Shown here piece after piece: positions 52,926 through 64,000 of a stretch of DNA of 64,000 nt. The stretch is from Symbiodinium kawagutii (Eukaryota; Sar; Dinophyceae; Suessiales; Symbiodiniaceae). The translations under genes and the position numbers were made by a program. Below the pieces are notes generated by a model. That model had not been told where the DNA came from, did not search any database, and saw only the letters and a list, made by a program, of their open reading frames with translations. How positions within the stretch are numbered: position 1 is the first letter of the stretch; each line of letters starts with the position of its first letter. The stretch lies in the NCBI GenBank assembly GCA_009767595.1, contig VSDK01010122.1, forward strand, positions 38,440-102,439. Direction: 5' to 3'.

Positions 52926-54092
52926 CCGACGAGACTTCACTGCAGTTTTTGCGATGCAAAAATGACGTAAGCATGACAATAAGAGTAGATTCTGAAATGA
53001 TAAAATGCAGATCCCACTCCAGGTTGTGTGCGTGTGTGCTCCTGCCAAATTGAAACAGCGATCATTGTTAATGCTGTGCTCAGTATCATTTTAGTGTCAG
53101 TTTCAAGTTTTATCTTGTTTAGGGATGTTTAGGGTTCGGAATAGCTCAAAGGGCTCTCACGTCACAGCGGAGTCTCTCTGAGCAAACAGTTTAGATCAAC
53201 CTCTGAGCATCCCGCGTCTCAAACCATCGAGCAATAGCAGCCCTTTCATACGTATATCCATCTGCACTCACCTCAGCGGGACTTTGCCGCCGTCATAGTT
53301 GCAAAATTACGAGCGGCAAATCTAAACCTCATACATGGTTAATTCTGATTGCTATTCAACATCGAAGATATTTACATGTCATATCTATCAATATTGCTTT
53401 CTATATCAGTAAATGACTTTATATTCCAATACTTTCTTCAGTCCATTCTAATCTTGTTCAGTATAGTCTATTCTATAGTTTATAGATATGTTTCATAAAA
53501 TTATTCAATCTTTTGCAAGAGAACTTCCATCGATGAATTCCAAGAGAACTGCAACATGTCCTGAAGCTCCAGCCACAGGGTCTGTCATCACATCGTGCGT
53601 GATTGGGCCTTGAAAACCGGAAACAAGAATTGACCAGCGATAATATGAAAATATAGAAGCATCTAAAATTTTATACATTTAATTTAATTACATGTATCTG
53701 TGTGTGTGTGTGTCAGCGATGGGCAAGTCATGGCAATTCCGCATGTGGTGTCAAGGTCATTTCCAAATTGTCAAAGATATTGAGATATGGTAGAGACACT
53801 TAGAGACGTCACGAGACATCGTATATCACTGGCTTCGTTAAAGTCGAGCGTATATGACTCCAGTCCTGCAAATCTTGGTTGCAAATCTCGTAACATGTCC
53901 AGGTTCAGCATGCTTCAGCTTACAAGTCAATGGATGTTAATGGTTTTTACGAGGTATTGAATAAATTTGAATGACAGTATCTCTGCAGTACAGAATTACT
54001 GAAGGGGTGAGAAGGGTCGGTCTTGGACTTTGTGCCTAACGAACGCATTACCCTGTGCACTTTTGTGATATTGTTCGGTAAGACTTCTCACG
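52926..54092. other. No gene recognised
   Basis: Unique AT-rich sequence without a convincing frame on either strand. Confidence 0.4.
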
Positions 54093-54209
54093 TCAAGAAG
54101 TGAAGAAACAGAAGCATAAGAATTGCATAGCGGTGTCTGCTATAGGCTCCGAGCAAATGAAGATAGCAAAGGCAGCAACTCCAAGTGGCCAAACTTCTTG
54201 CAATTTCTC
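54093..54209 (-). CDS. Candidate terminal exon with hydrophobic segment
   Basis: After CCTTCTGATCGCAG the frame reads EKLQEVWPLGVAAFAIFICS, then EPIADTAMQFLCFCFFTS and a stop at 54093. The GVAAFAIFI part could be a membrane segment. Phase 0 in. Confidence 0.4.
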   Translation of the reverse strand, partial: EKLQEVWPLGVAAFAIFICSEPIADTAMQFLCFCFFTS

Positions 54210-54929
54210 CTGCGATCAGAAGGATCCAGCTGGTTTAAGTCGTCAACTTTTCTTCATGCACATATTTACATATACGTATGTATGCATGTACACATGCATG
54301 TACGGACCATGTGTGTGGCAAACATATAAAAACAAAAACCCCAAAACATGACATGTTCATCCATATCTTGAGTAGCTCTTGTCGTCTTGTTGTACACTTC
54401 AAAAAGATGTGGACATCATGCTGCATAGTGTTGCCCTCCAAACTCTGCTTTGCCTTTCCGTTTTCCAACCAAGAATCTGTCTATTCTTTCATTCTGCATT
54501 CTTGACAAAGGTGTCTACGGCGAGTCTACGATATTAAAGGTCACCCATGGTCACCCACAGCACCCTACCCCACATAAAGCGAATGGCAGTGTGGCTCGTC
54601 CTCGGCAACGAATGGCAGTTGCGGAGGAAGGACTTCTGAGTCACAGGTGTCGTCATCCTATCAGCCACATCTCAGGGTCCTGCTAGTACAGGAGTACAGA
54701 AAGAGAAAACCTAGATGTAGATTCTACTCATGTAGATTGTCATAGATCATCTACAAAGATCATCATTGACCTAGTACAGCAGTACAACAGGAGTGGTACC
54801 GAGTCAAGCCATGCCTCTAAGTCCAAGTTGTTCACATTGGAGATCTCCGAGTCTGAGTCAGTCTCGTCATCAGTCTGTCAGCACACGATGGCCACGTTGC
54901 TCGTGTCAAATTGAGATATAGATCGTAGA
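54210..54929. other. No gene recognised
   Basis: Unique sequence; short ACATGCATGTA repeats near 54270-54305. Confidence 0.35.
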
Positions 54930-56030
54930 TTTGGATTCTTAAAATCTGCACAAGATTCTTCAATAGATTCTTCAATAGATTCTCAACATAGATTCTTAAA
55001 TAGTTTCTTAGAATAGATTCTTAAGATAGATTCCTAAAACAGATTCTTAAATAGATTTATCCGTAGATTGTCGAATTGATTCCAAAACATTCTTGAAATA
55101 GAATCTTAAAATAGATTAACTTAAAATAGGATGACTTAAAATAGATTGATTTGAAATAGATTGACTCAAAACAAATTCTTAAAATAGGTTAACTCAAAAT
55201 GGTTAAAATAGATTAACTTAAAATAGATTAACTCAAACAGATTGACTATAAATCGATTCTTAAATAGATTAATTCTAAAATAGAATGACTTAAAATAGAT
55301 AAACTTGAAATAGATTAACTCAAACCAGATTGACTATAAATAGATTCTTAAAATAGATTAACTTACAATAGAATGACTTAAAATAGATTAATTTGAAATA
55401 GATTAACTCAAAACAGATTGACTATAAATAGATTCTTAAAATAGATTCTCAAAATAGATTAACTTAGAATAGAATGACTTGAAATAGATTAACTTGAAAT
55501 AGATTAACTCAAAGCAGATTGACTTTAAATAGATTATTCAAATAGATTGACTTAGAATAGAATGACTTAAAATAGATTAACTCGAAATAGAATAACTCAA
55601 AACAAATGGACTATAAATATATTCTTAAAAATAGATTTACTTGAAATAGATTAACTCAAAACAGATTGACTATAAATAGATTCTTAAAATAGATTGACTT
55701 TAAATTGATTCTTAAAATAGATTAACTTGAAATAAGTTAACTCATTGACTTTAAATAGATTCTTAAAATAGATAAACTTAAAATAGAACCTTAGAATAGT
55801 TTAGCTCAAAACAGTTTAACTTAAAATATATTCTTAAAATAGAATGACTCAAAACAGTTTAACTTAAAGTAGATTATTAGAAATAGATTGATATAAAATA
55901 GATTCTTAAGATAGATTAACTTTAAAAACAATTAGAATAGTTTAACTCAAAACAGTTTAACTTAAAATAGATTCTTTTAAATAGTTAAACTTGAAATAGT
56001 TAAACTTAAAATAGATTCATGGAATGGATC
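54930..56030. repeat. Degenerate AT-rich minisatellite AAATAGATTAACTT
   Basis: About 1.1 kb of degenerate units of about 14-15 bp (AAAATAGATTAACTT, AAACAGATTGACTAT, AAATAGATTCTTA), full of stops in all frames. Confidence 0.93.
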
Positions 56031-57706
56031 TCTTTCATCAGTCGCAAGAATTGAAATGGAGACCGCCTCTCCAAAATCACGGAAGTCCTCAGAAAACAGT
56101 TCCGATCCAGGACCTGGCTACACAGTGAAAGCCGAAACCAAACCTGGCCTCAAATGGCACCCGCAGTGCTACCCTCAACAGGTCAGAGCTGCCAAATCGT
56201 CCAGAGTGCCGACTGCGATGCGCAAAATTAATCGAAGAACATAGAGGTCTTGAGAAGGTCTTGAGATCAAAAAGTTGAAGGAAATTTATTGCGTGCGTGG
56301 GTTTTAAGGCATGGCCAAACAGTGCCAGAGATACTTTGATTATGTCAAGAGCTTGGAAAGACGCACCTGGGGGAGGGACTCCCAACAGAAGCTGACTCAA
56401 CCTGTGCCAGAGATGCTGAATGAACATGGCGGTTCCCATTAGTCGATGCCATGGTGCATTCATCATCATTCATCACTATCTGTTTGTTCTGGTTTCCTGC
56501 GCTGTTGCGAAGGTCTTTCAGATCTCTGAGTTTGTGTGTGTGTGTGCCTGGGTTGTTTGCGAGCGTATGTGTGTGTGTGTGAAGGATGTGTGAGTGCTGC
56601 ATCAGAATATTCTTGTCCGTGTCCGCATATTGTTTTGTCTAAATGTGCCCATGTTCTATGTGAGTGCGTATTGTCTCCTGCATCTATTTGATGTGGGTTT
56701 TCTCTACATTTGATTTCCCAGAAAGCGACGTTCAAACTCAATTCACTGTAAATGACAGGACCCTAATTACCTTTAAGTGTAAAGGCGAAACTGGGGTTCT
56801 TCAAATGATCCAAAGTCAAAAGTTTTTATCTTCTGTGTGCTCAAAGCATGACTGTGTCACTGCCCCATTTTTAAAAAGCTGCTTGAACTCGAATTTCTTT
56901 TGATTTTCAATCTTTTTTTGGAGTAAATCCATATCCAAATGGGTGCCCTCGCCCATGCGCATTGAGCGCGGAGCGCGGATGTGCCGCCTCGAAAACATCT
57001 CGGGACAAGGACCCTGTCTCGACTCTTGGAGGTTGGAGGTTGGAGTTGTTGGGCCGGCGGTGGAAAGCAAATGCAAAGAATTCACAAGAGAAAGAGAATT
57101 AATTTAAAGAATGCAAAAGAAAAACTAAAAGAAAAGTAATCAATTTTTTACTAATAATTTACCAAAGTGGTAATTCTCCGCATGGCACCGTTAGATAAAA
57201 TTGTTAGTATTAGAATTAGAAGATGCGGCCGTTACACATTGAAGACGAGGGAAGCAAACATGGAGACATATGGAGACCATCTCACAGCACTTTGTGCAAA
57301 CACGCGCAAACGACAAAGGTTGCACTCTGAGCAAAATAAACATGTTTGTGTTGCAAATGTTGTGTTTGCTAATGCTGGCGCATCAACAGTAGGCTACTCC
57401 ATGAACAAGTGCTACTCCAGCTAAGATAGCTATGCAATCCCATGAGTCATTGCACGCGCGCGCACGCACACACAGGCAGACACATGGAAATGGCTGAACA
57501 CCAGTCCAACTGACTGGATGCAGTACACAACCTGTCAACAAATCAATCAAACGTTACCTAAGACGTCTGTAAAAATATGCACAGTAAAAGCTGACACCCA
57601 GAAAAAGAATGGGCGTTCGCGAGAAGTACAGGGATGAAAATGTGGTGCTACGTAGCCAGAGAACTTGGTACCTAAGCGCGGAACGAAATCGGCCGCGATG
57701 GCCATG
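56031..57706. other. No certain gene
   Basis: Open frames at 56056-56244 (plus) and 57167-57424 (plus) are possible but not supported by splice sites or domains. GT repeats at 56530-56582 and CG/CA dinucleotides at 57453-57475. Confidence 0.3.
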
Positions 57707-57845
57707 TCATTCTAGTTGCTCATGATCAACATTGCAAACAGATTCTTTCTTGTGCGACTGTGTCACACTCCTTTCTTTGGCCTCGAAGAGTGGCACGGCT
57801 TCAGGGCGGATGCAGAAGTCGTCACTGCGCAACACATCAAAGCTA
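57707..57845 (-). CDS. Candidate terminal exon, unrecognised
   Basis: After ATGTACTGTAG the frame reads FDVLRSDDFCIRPEAVPLFE, then AKERSVTQSHKKESVCNVDH and ends at a stop at 57707. Strong protein-like composition. A tiny exon SDIDSSRSAQR may lie just upstream (near 57911-57943). Confidence 0.45.
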
Positions 57846-58135
57846 CAGTACATATTCAGAGAAGTGAAGAATGTTGAAACATGTTGAAACAACTTGAAAA
57901 TCTCGCACCTTTGAGCTGATCTAGATGAATCGATGTCCGACTGCGGCAAGCCTTGGTCATCCCCCATGCAAAGCTCACAATTGGATCAAAGTGTGGTGAT
58001 CACCATCATGGTCTCATAATGGTCATCGGCAATATCACCATCATGGTCGCTGCCGTCGCCAGTGTCAACATTGTCACTGACTTTGTCACTGATTTTGTCA
58101 CTGTCCGTACTGATTTGCTTTGAAAAGACCTCCTG

Positions 58136-58222
58136 CTATCTGAAGCTTGAGCTCTTCAAGCTGACCAACTGCTTCAACTGCTTGAGCTTTGGGCAGTCAA
58201 GCTCATCATCCTCGTCGCTGGC
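58136..58222 (-). CDS. Candidate exon, acidic then Leu/Lys-rich
   Basis: After ACATCCGCAG the frame reads ASDEDDELDCPKLKQLKQLV, then SLKSSSFR, then a stop; a donor just before the stop is needed if it continues to 57845. Coiled-coil-like. Confidence 0.35.
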   Translation of the reverse strand, partial: ASDEDDELDCPKLKQLKQLVSLKSSSFR

Positions 58223-58514
58223 CTGCGGATGTCGTATACCTTTTCCACATCTCACTTGCTGCATCAATATCTGGAAAGACTGGAAAACCATGGAAAACAT
58301 ATGATTTTCAAAAATCATACCCTTTCCATATCTTTCCATATCTTTTTGGCCCAGTCTGTTTGTGCCTCTTGGTATGGGACTGGCAACTGCATCTGCCGCG
58401 AAGGGACTCCAGGGAAGCGCATTCCTAGGGGCAGTTCGAACTACTTGACAGGAAAGAAAATGAAGAAATGATAAGAAATGGATAGAGGCAGAAAATTGCA
58501 GAGCGAAATGGAGG

Positions 58515-58620
58515 TCATTGGAGTTCCAGTATGATCAACTTAGCAAATTCTGAAGACTCTGAAGCCGTTCTAGTCACCGTCAATCTGAGTTCACTGAAAA
58601 GCTTGAAAAGTGACACATGC
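58515..58620 (-). CDS. Candidate exon, unrecognised
   Basis: After CGTGATTCCAG the frame reads HVSLFKLFSELRLTVTRTAS, then ESSEFAKLIILELQ. The plus strand also has an open frame here, so strand is not certain. Confidence 0.3.
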
Positions 58621-58809
58621 CTGGAATCACGTAAGGCATTGCAATGTAGGCCAATCGTCCTTTGCCACACTTCAGTGTTGCAATATATTTCAATGTCTCG
58701 AGAAGCAAAAGAAAAAGTGTTTCTGAGGTAAAGATGGCTGAGCGCACAGCAACAAGCTTCACAGCGTAGCGATGGCAAACATTTTGCATAGCAGACTTGC
58801 ATGGCAAAT

Positions 58810-59578
58810 TGCAGTAGTTTCTTTGTGGCTAAACTGTTTATAACGGATGTTGACGGATACCTGCAATTCTTGCTGTCCGCACTACTGTAAAGGTGTGTGA
58901 GGTTGCAGAATCAGCGACAAAAGCGGTTTCAGTATCTTTCAGATCTTTCCAGAAAGTGATTTTGTCTCTTTTGGTCATTCTCTGAGCAAAAAAAGCGTTG
59001 GAATACACAGCATGACATTGCCGCAGGTTCTACGAAAGGCACGACAGCCGCACAACAGCCGTGTCAACAGCTACTGGGCCTCGCGTGATTCTAGGTCAAA
59101 AACATCTTCTTGTGGCCATGCAATAAAACACTTATACAAGATGCAAGTCGTACCAGCACACCGTCATATAATAGACACCTAGTCAACAAACAATGCTCAA
59201 TCATCAATATGTGCCTCCATTTGAAATCCTGTAGCAGGAATTCAATGACAACTGTTGACAACTGTATGGTAAATCTATGTGCCTACAGCGTCTACTATAG
59301 GGATATGTACCGAATAGTACCAAATGATTAGTACCGACTGTTCGAACTTCTCAGCGGCACACGGTCCCTGGGCACCGTTTTGCAGTCAAAGCATCTACTT
59401 AGAAACTAGTGGAACTTCCAGCTGCATCCATATCTATCACATGGAAAGCAGTCGAAGAATGGAACCCCTATCAAATTGTACTTGCCCAATGACAGATTCT
59501 ATTCTGTATGTTTATGTACTATATCCTTTCCCCATCTGCAAATAGCATTGCTGAAAGTCAACAGTTGATATGATCCAG
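58810..59578. other. Possible divergent intergenic region
   Basis: Between the last minus-strand and first plus-strand candidate exons. No coding frame is convincing. If real, it would be where transcription of the two gene groups starts. Confidence 0.3.
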
Positions 59579-59668
59579 ATCCTGTTGCCAAACTTCGGTG
59601 TGCCAACGAAAGTCATCCAGGACAAAAATGGAATCCCCATCGCACCCAATCAGTGGAAAGTTGCAGAG
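59579..59668 (+). CDS. Candidate exon, unrecognised
   Basis: Between TGATATGATCCAG and a GT donor (GCAGAG then GTAGTC) the frame reads ILLPNFGVPTKVIQDKNGIP, then IAPNQWKVAE: 30 codons, phase 0 in and out. Both splice sites and the composition are good. No family recognised. Confidence 0.45.
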
Positions 59669-60044
59669 GTAGTCCAGAAGCGGAGATGTCGAGAGAAGGA
59701 AATGTCAAGAGAGGCATGCAATGACGTGAAATGCTATATTGTTCCAATTGCAGTAGGCTCGGTAAAGCGGAGGGTGCAGAGGTCTGCGGCAAAAAGGCGC
59801 CTCAAGACTTGCGCGCCGCAGTGGCACAAAACACATTTGTAAGTCAAAAGTGTAAAAAAGATGTCATGTTCCGAGCGCTTTCAGAAGCTAAATGCTTTTA
59901 AAACTCAAAACGTACAAAAAGTGCACACCGCACAAAAACCCACTTGCGCGCAACGTTTTTTGATCTTAGAGTGTCGGAAAAGTCGTCGAGGAGCAAATTT
60001 CGAATTCAAAATTGTAGTAGCTGACGGTCACACGACGTTTTGTT

Positions 60045-60155
60045 GACAGACAGACAAACAAACAAACAGACAGACAGGCAGGCAGGCAGGCAGACAGCCA
60101 GCTAGCCAGATAGACAGCCAGCCAGCCAGCCAGACAGACAGACAGACAGACAAAC
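60045..60155. repeat. GACA/CAGG/CCAG tetranucleotide cluster
   Basis: Runs of CAGA, CAAA, GGCA and CCAG tetramers. Confidence 0.95.
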
Positions 60156-60261
60156 ATACAGGTTGCACTTAAAAGCACATACATATACATATATTCATAT
60201 GTATATATATATATATAAACACAATTACATATGCACGAAACAAATTGTTTGCTTTCACATT

Positions 60262-60475
60262 AGGTTGGATAGGATAGGATGGGATGGGATGGGAAAGGAA
60301 AGGGAAGGAAAGGAATGGATAGGAATGGATATATATATAGGAATGGATAGGAATGGAATGGAATGGAATGGAATAGGATAGGATAGGATAGGATAGGGTA
60401 GGGTAGGGTAGGGTAGGGTAGGATAGGATAGGATAGGATTGGATTGGATTGGATGAATGGATAGATGGATCGATC
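60262..60475. repeat. GGATA/GGATG/GGGTA pentamer array
   Basis: About 210 bp of 5-bp units shifting from GGATG to AAGGA, GGAAT, GGATA and GGGTA. The GGGTA part resembles a telomere repeat only superficially. Confidence 0.95.
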
Positions 60476-60479
60476 AATA

Positions 60480-60829
60480 GATAGCTAGCTGCTAACTAGA
60501 CAGTTGGATAGGTAGAGGGGTACCGAGCAAACTGACTAATATAGTTAATATAGGTAGATACAATAGATAGACAGATAGACAGGAAGTCACACGGATAGAG
60601 AAACAAACAAACGAATTCCTGTCGCTCTGTCATGCATCGCTGCTATCCTTTCTCCATCCTCTCTCCATCCTCTCCATCCTCTCCAAGTCCCTTCCTATAG
60701 ATTTCTTGCTTTGGCAACTTCCGTCACCGTTTTGTGCGGTACTACTTACAAGTAGATTCTATCTCTGGTCGCCAACTTTGCCGACAAGCACTCAGCAGGC
60801 ACTCAGCAGGCATACCGTGGTTGGTGCAG
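60480..60829. other. No gene recognised
   Basis: TAGA-rich decayed repeats, then CTCTCCATC repeats near 60650-60690. Confidence 0.4.
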
Positions 60830-60926
60830 TTTTGAGCCCCGACCTCAACAGCCACCAGCCGATCTGGTCGCCTTCTTTATGACCCGGCTTGCCGACACCC
60901 AGCAGGCAAATTCTGCAGGCGAAGAA
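60830..60926 (+). CDS. Candidate exon, unrecognised
   Basis: After GGTTGGTGCAG the frame reads EPRPQQPPADLVAFFMTRLA, then DTQQANSAGEE, with a GT donor (GAAGAA then GTGGGT). Phase 2 in, 0 out. The opposite strand has a weaker open frame. Confidence 0.4.
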
Positions 60927-61098
60927 GTGGGTGGTTCTCATTGACATTAAAAACAGCCTACAGCAAACAAATGTCGTGCGGCCAAAAGGCGGCAAAGTTC
61001 TGCAAGAGTTTGGTTGGGTGGGGATGTTGCTACAACAAAGGTAGCTCCTTTTCGACCATGGTGTGGCCTCCTCATGTAGAAACAGTCAAGAAAAGCAG

Positions 61099-61415
61099 GT
61101 CTGTACAAATCTGTGCAACTTGATATTGACATTGCCCATGCAACGAGCAAATGTTTGCAATTTGCCGTTCTGAATTTGCTGAAATGTGGACGCGGATCAA
61201 GTCGTGCTTATACCAGATCCAGCCAAAGCTCTGGACTTTCAACGATAAAGGTCACAACACGAGATGACTGCCAGGATTGCTGCAATCCCTACCCTACAAC
61301 AGTGACTTCCGAGTTTTACTGGACCTGCACATCTAAAATGGGCACATGCATCTTGGCTTTGCAAGTACACGGTTTATTCCAGCTCATACTCCTCTGTGCA
61401 AACAGACAAACATGA
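61099..61415 (+). CDS. Candidate coding segment, Cys-rich
   Basis: The frame reads SVQLDIDIAHATSKCLQFAV, then TIKVTTRDDCQDCCNPYPTT, VTSEFYWTCTSKMGTCIL. Six clustered Cys suggest an extracellular domain. It contains internal AG sites, so more than one exon is possible. Confidence 0.35.
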
Positions 61416-61471
61416 AAGGAAAAGGAAGTTGAAAGGAAATGGAAAGGTAGTATCAGATTCGTATCACGAAA

Positions 61472-61741
61472 ATGTTTGCAAAACTGATTCAGTTTCACAC
61501 CACGCCTCTTGGGGTGACCTCAAGTGCCGAGCGAGATCTGCCCTGGCAGAAAGTCGTGAAGGCCACCATGTGCGAATTGCAGTTGCACATACTGCATAAA
61601 TTGCACAAACATTGCATGTCTGTGTTCACTTTCATCTTCCTTTCCATCTTTTTCCTTACAGCGCTGGTGTGTTTGACAGTCCTCGTCATTTGTACTTCGA
61701 GAGCGTGTGGACTTCGTTTTGCGAACCTAAAATCATCATGA
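61472..61741 (+). CDS. Candidate terminal exon with transmembrane segment
   Basis: The frame reads VTSSAERDLPWQKVVKATMC, then a hydrophobic run SVFTFIFLSIFFLTALVCL and VLVICTS, a clear membrane span, then a short basic tail and a stop. It follows the Cys-rich segment on the same strand, so the two may form a small type-I-like membrane protein (inference). Confidence 0.4.
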   Translation: MFAKLIQFHTTPLGVTSSAERDLPWQKVVKATMCELQLHILHKLHKHCMSVFTFIFLSIFFLTALVCLTVLVICTSRACGLRFANLKSS

Positions 61742-61904
61742 AAGACTTACTTTCAGTGAATGTTTGACTGTTTTTCACTTTGGCAACTCGGACAACCTTT
61801 TCATTCTTTGATGCTGGTGACAAATGCTACCAGGATACTGGGACACGAGACTATGGGAAAGTAATGAGATTAAATGTAAATGACATGAACAAATGTGAAT
61901 GAAA

Positions 61905-62025
61905 CGAAAATGAGATGTACATGACATGTACAGGACATGGAAAGGAAAGGTATATGAAATGCACATGACATGAAAAGGAAAGGTATATGAAATGCACATG
62001 ACCGGAAAAGGAAATGTATTACATG
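61905..62025. repeat. Short tandem repeat around AAAGGAAAGGTATATG
   Basis: Three imperfect copies of a unit of about 36 bp (ACATGAAAAGGAAAGG, then TATATGAAATGCAC). Confidence 0.8.
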
Positions 62026-62184
62026 TTTTTTGCATACAAGTGGAATCCGCACAAGGCAGAAGTGGAAGTTTCCAATAGGATGGAAACCTGATCCTATACC
62101 AGGTTGGCGCCATGCTTTGCCTACAGGAATGTGGGGACGGTTCTTTGGGGACGGTTCTTGTTCACAGCTTGCGTTGCTGGCTGC

Positions 62185-62600
62185 CTTCGTATAAATTGCT
62201 CTTCGGAGCTACTCTGCCCTGAAATACATGATTCTTAGAGCCATTCTTTCCTGAAATACATGATTCTTCCAAGTTGCTCTTCTCTGAGCTACATGACTCT
62301 CATTAGCTGCTCTTCTCTGCGCTACACCACTATTTTAACGATTCTTCTCTGCTGAGTTACATGACTCTTCTGAAGCTGAACTATTCTTCTCCGAACTACC
62401 TAAGTCTGCTGAACTTCTCTTCCCTGAGCTACATGGCTCTTCTGAGCCATTCTTCCCTGAGCTACATCACTATTTGATCTATTTTGAATTATTCCTCTCT
62501 GCTGAGTTACATGACTCTTCTGATCGACTCTACTTGGAGCTACATGACTGACTCTGACTAGTCTCTGGTTACATGACCTTTCTGAGCTATGTTTCTTCCC
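62185..62600. repeat. Degenerate minisatellite CTGAGCTACATGACTCTT
   Basis: About 12 degenerate copies of a unit near 30-40 bp built on TTCTCTGAGCTACATGACT. Confidence 0.85.
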
Positions 62601-62604
62601 CACT

Positions 62605-62935
62605 ACAGCCTACTACAAAATATTGCAATGCACTACAAAATATTCCACGTGTTTCAATGTACTACAACCTGCTGCTCTGTACTACGATCTAATACTCTGC
62701 ACCACAACATACCACAACATACTACAACGGACTACAGTGACTACAGCGTACTGTATAACAATGCACTAACAGTGCAACGTTGACTAGAATGTACTACAGT
62801 GTACTACCACGCACTACAACGTACTACAACGTACTAGTGTACACCGTACTGCACTGTATCAGAATGGAACACAACGTACTACTTTGTACTGAAACATAGA
62901 ACAACAACCGTATTACATCGCAGCACAGCGCATTA
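62605..62935. repeat. Degenerate TACTACAACG repeat
   Basis: Many TACTACAACG/CACTACAA units of about 10 bp over 330 bp. Confidence 0.85.
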
Positions 62936-63230
62936 CAAGGTATCAAGAGTTCTTCCATGAAGCTACAGGACGGAAAGTAAGCCTACAACAACACAATAGC
63001 AGCAGCGCGCGGCGATGCCAGCCCTGCTTGGACGAGTACAATGAGGAATGCAAAACGCAAAAGCAGCAGCTCACACAACCCTCCCAGCTCCAGCGCCGCT
63101 GGAAACTCGCGACATCGAAGCGGTTTTTGAAACGAATTCAAACAGGAAAAGAGCAGCGACCAAAACGGAGAGAAATGCCATCGCAGAGCTGGGATGTCTT
63201 AAACATGGCGCAACGCCACAATTACATTGC

Positions 63231-63715
63231 GGAAAGCAAGTCAACCAAAGCACAACGCCTGCCACGCAAAGCGACAATCGCACCACTCTTAGAGATCATG
63301 CTGCACAGCATTCACACTGCGGAAAGCAAGTGGGCCAAAGCTGCACACCCTGAAAGCACCACACTTGCCACACAAAGCGACAATCGCACCACTCTTAGAG
63401 ATCATGCTGCACAGCATTCACACTGCGGAAAGCAAGTGGGCCAAAGCTGCACACCCTGAAAGCACCACACTTGCCACACAAAGCGACAATCGCACCACTC
63501 TTAGAGATCATGCTGCACAGCATTCACACTGCGGAAAGCAAGTGGGCCAGAGCTGCACACCCTGAAAGCACCACACTTGCCACACAAAGCGACAATTGCA
63601 CCACGATCGTATGAGATCATGCCACTCAGCATTTACAGTGCGGAGAGCAATGGAACCAAAGCTGCACGCGCTTCAAGTACCCGGCCTGCCACGCAAAGTC
63701 ACAACTACAAGACAT
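63231..63715. repeat. 106-bp satellite, about 4-5 copies
   Basis: GGAAAGCAAG starts units at 63321, 63427 and 63533 (106-bp spacing, nearly identical), with a diverged shorter unit from 63231 and a diverged one from 63642. The plus-strand ORFs across it are repeat translation. Confidence 0.95.
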
Positions 63716-63824
63716 CTCACAATCACCTGACGTTCCATTTACTGTAAAAAAGAGCACGTGGAGGAGAAGTACACGCGCTCCAAGCACCACCCACCCCAGC
63801 CCACCGAATCTCTTCTCTCAGGTA

Positions 63825-64000
63825 CTTATTTCCTGCCATACATGACTTCGAACACTTGCATTACTTCATGGCTCAACACGTACTTGACTTCACACTTTCT
63901 TGACATCACACTTACTTGACTTCCCACTTACTTGACTTCACACTGAATTGACTTCACACTTACATGACTTCATGACTCCGCATTTATATACTTGACCTCA
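63825..64000. repeat. CTTGACTTCACACTTA minisatellite, runs off right edge
   Basis: Copies of ACTTGACTTCACACTT of about 15-17 bp, degenerate, continuing to the window end. Confidence 0.9.

Noticed and set aside
60380..60425. GGGTA run resembling telomere repeats
   Set aside because: Part of a continuous 5-bp array that drifts from GGATA to GGGTA; not a telomere unit of dinoflagellates (TTTAGGG).
1..64000. tRNA, rRNA and CRISPR signals
   Set aside because: No convincing tRNA B-box with a foldable cloverleaf, no rRNA-like sequence, and all regular repeats are tandem satellites without unique spacers.

Overview
This is 64 kb of nuclear DNA from a dinoflagellate, most like a Symbiodiniaceae/Suessiales genome. 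The reasons are: a 16-base exact match to the 3' part of the dinoflagellate mRNA spliced leader (30831-30846 and 23405-23420, minus strand); introns that begin with GC or GA as well as GT; giant PAN/Apple-type repeat proteins; a tyrosine-recombinase retrotransposon; and sparse exons in a large excess of micro- and minisatellite DNA. There is no sign of bacterial operons, tRNA, rRNA or CRISPR.

Layout. (1) 1-8.3 kb: one minus-strand gene for a secreted-type PAN/Apple-like repeat protein, running off the left edge. Two mega-exons (6123-8289 and 2085-4338), each with nine modules, and a third partial one (1-403) are joined through tiny 44- and 50-nt exons. (2) 8.3-13.6 kb: satellites plus a few plus-strand candidate exons. 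(3) 13.6-22.9 kb: satellites and mostly minus-strand candidate exons of unrecognised genes. (4) 22.98-33.5 kb: a long degenerate 11-bp minisatellite interrupted at 23229-30915 by a 7.69-kb retrotransposon. (5) 33.5-58.7 kb: many short minus-strand candidate exons (unrecognised proteins, a leucine-rich-repeat-like fragment, a 217-codon ORF, coiled-coil exons), separated by satellites. (6) 59.5-61.8 kb: candidate exons on the plus strand. (7) 61.9-64 kb: tandem repeats, including a 106-bp satellite.

The retrotransposon is the best-defined element. On the minus strand it reads: a1 repeat (carrying the spliced-leader relic), Gag with a zinc knuckle, a methyltransferase-like domain, reverse transcriptase/RNase H with YLDD, tyrosine recombinase, then b1-a2-b2. 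This is the split-direct-repeat architecture of Ngaro/PAT-type DIRS elements. The repeat copies are identical, so insertion was recent, yet the reading frame is broken at two places (methyltransferase to RT, and inside the recombinase).

Exon calls outside the PAN gene and the retrotransposon rest on reading-frame quality and splice-site fit by eye; they are candidates, not confirmed genes.
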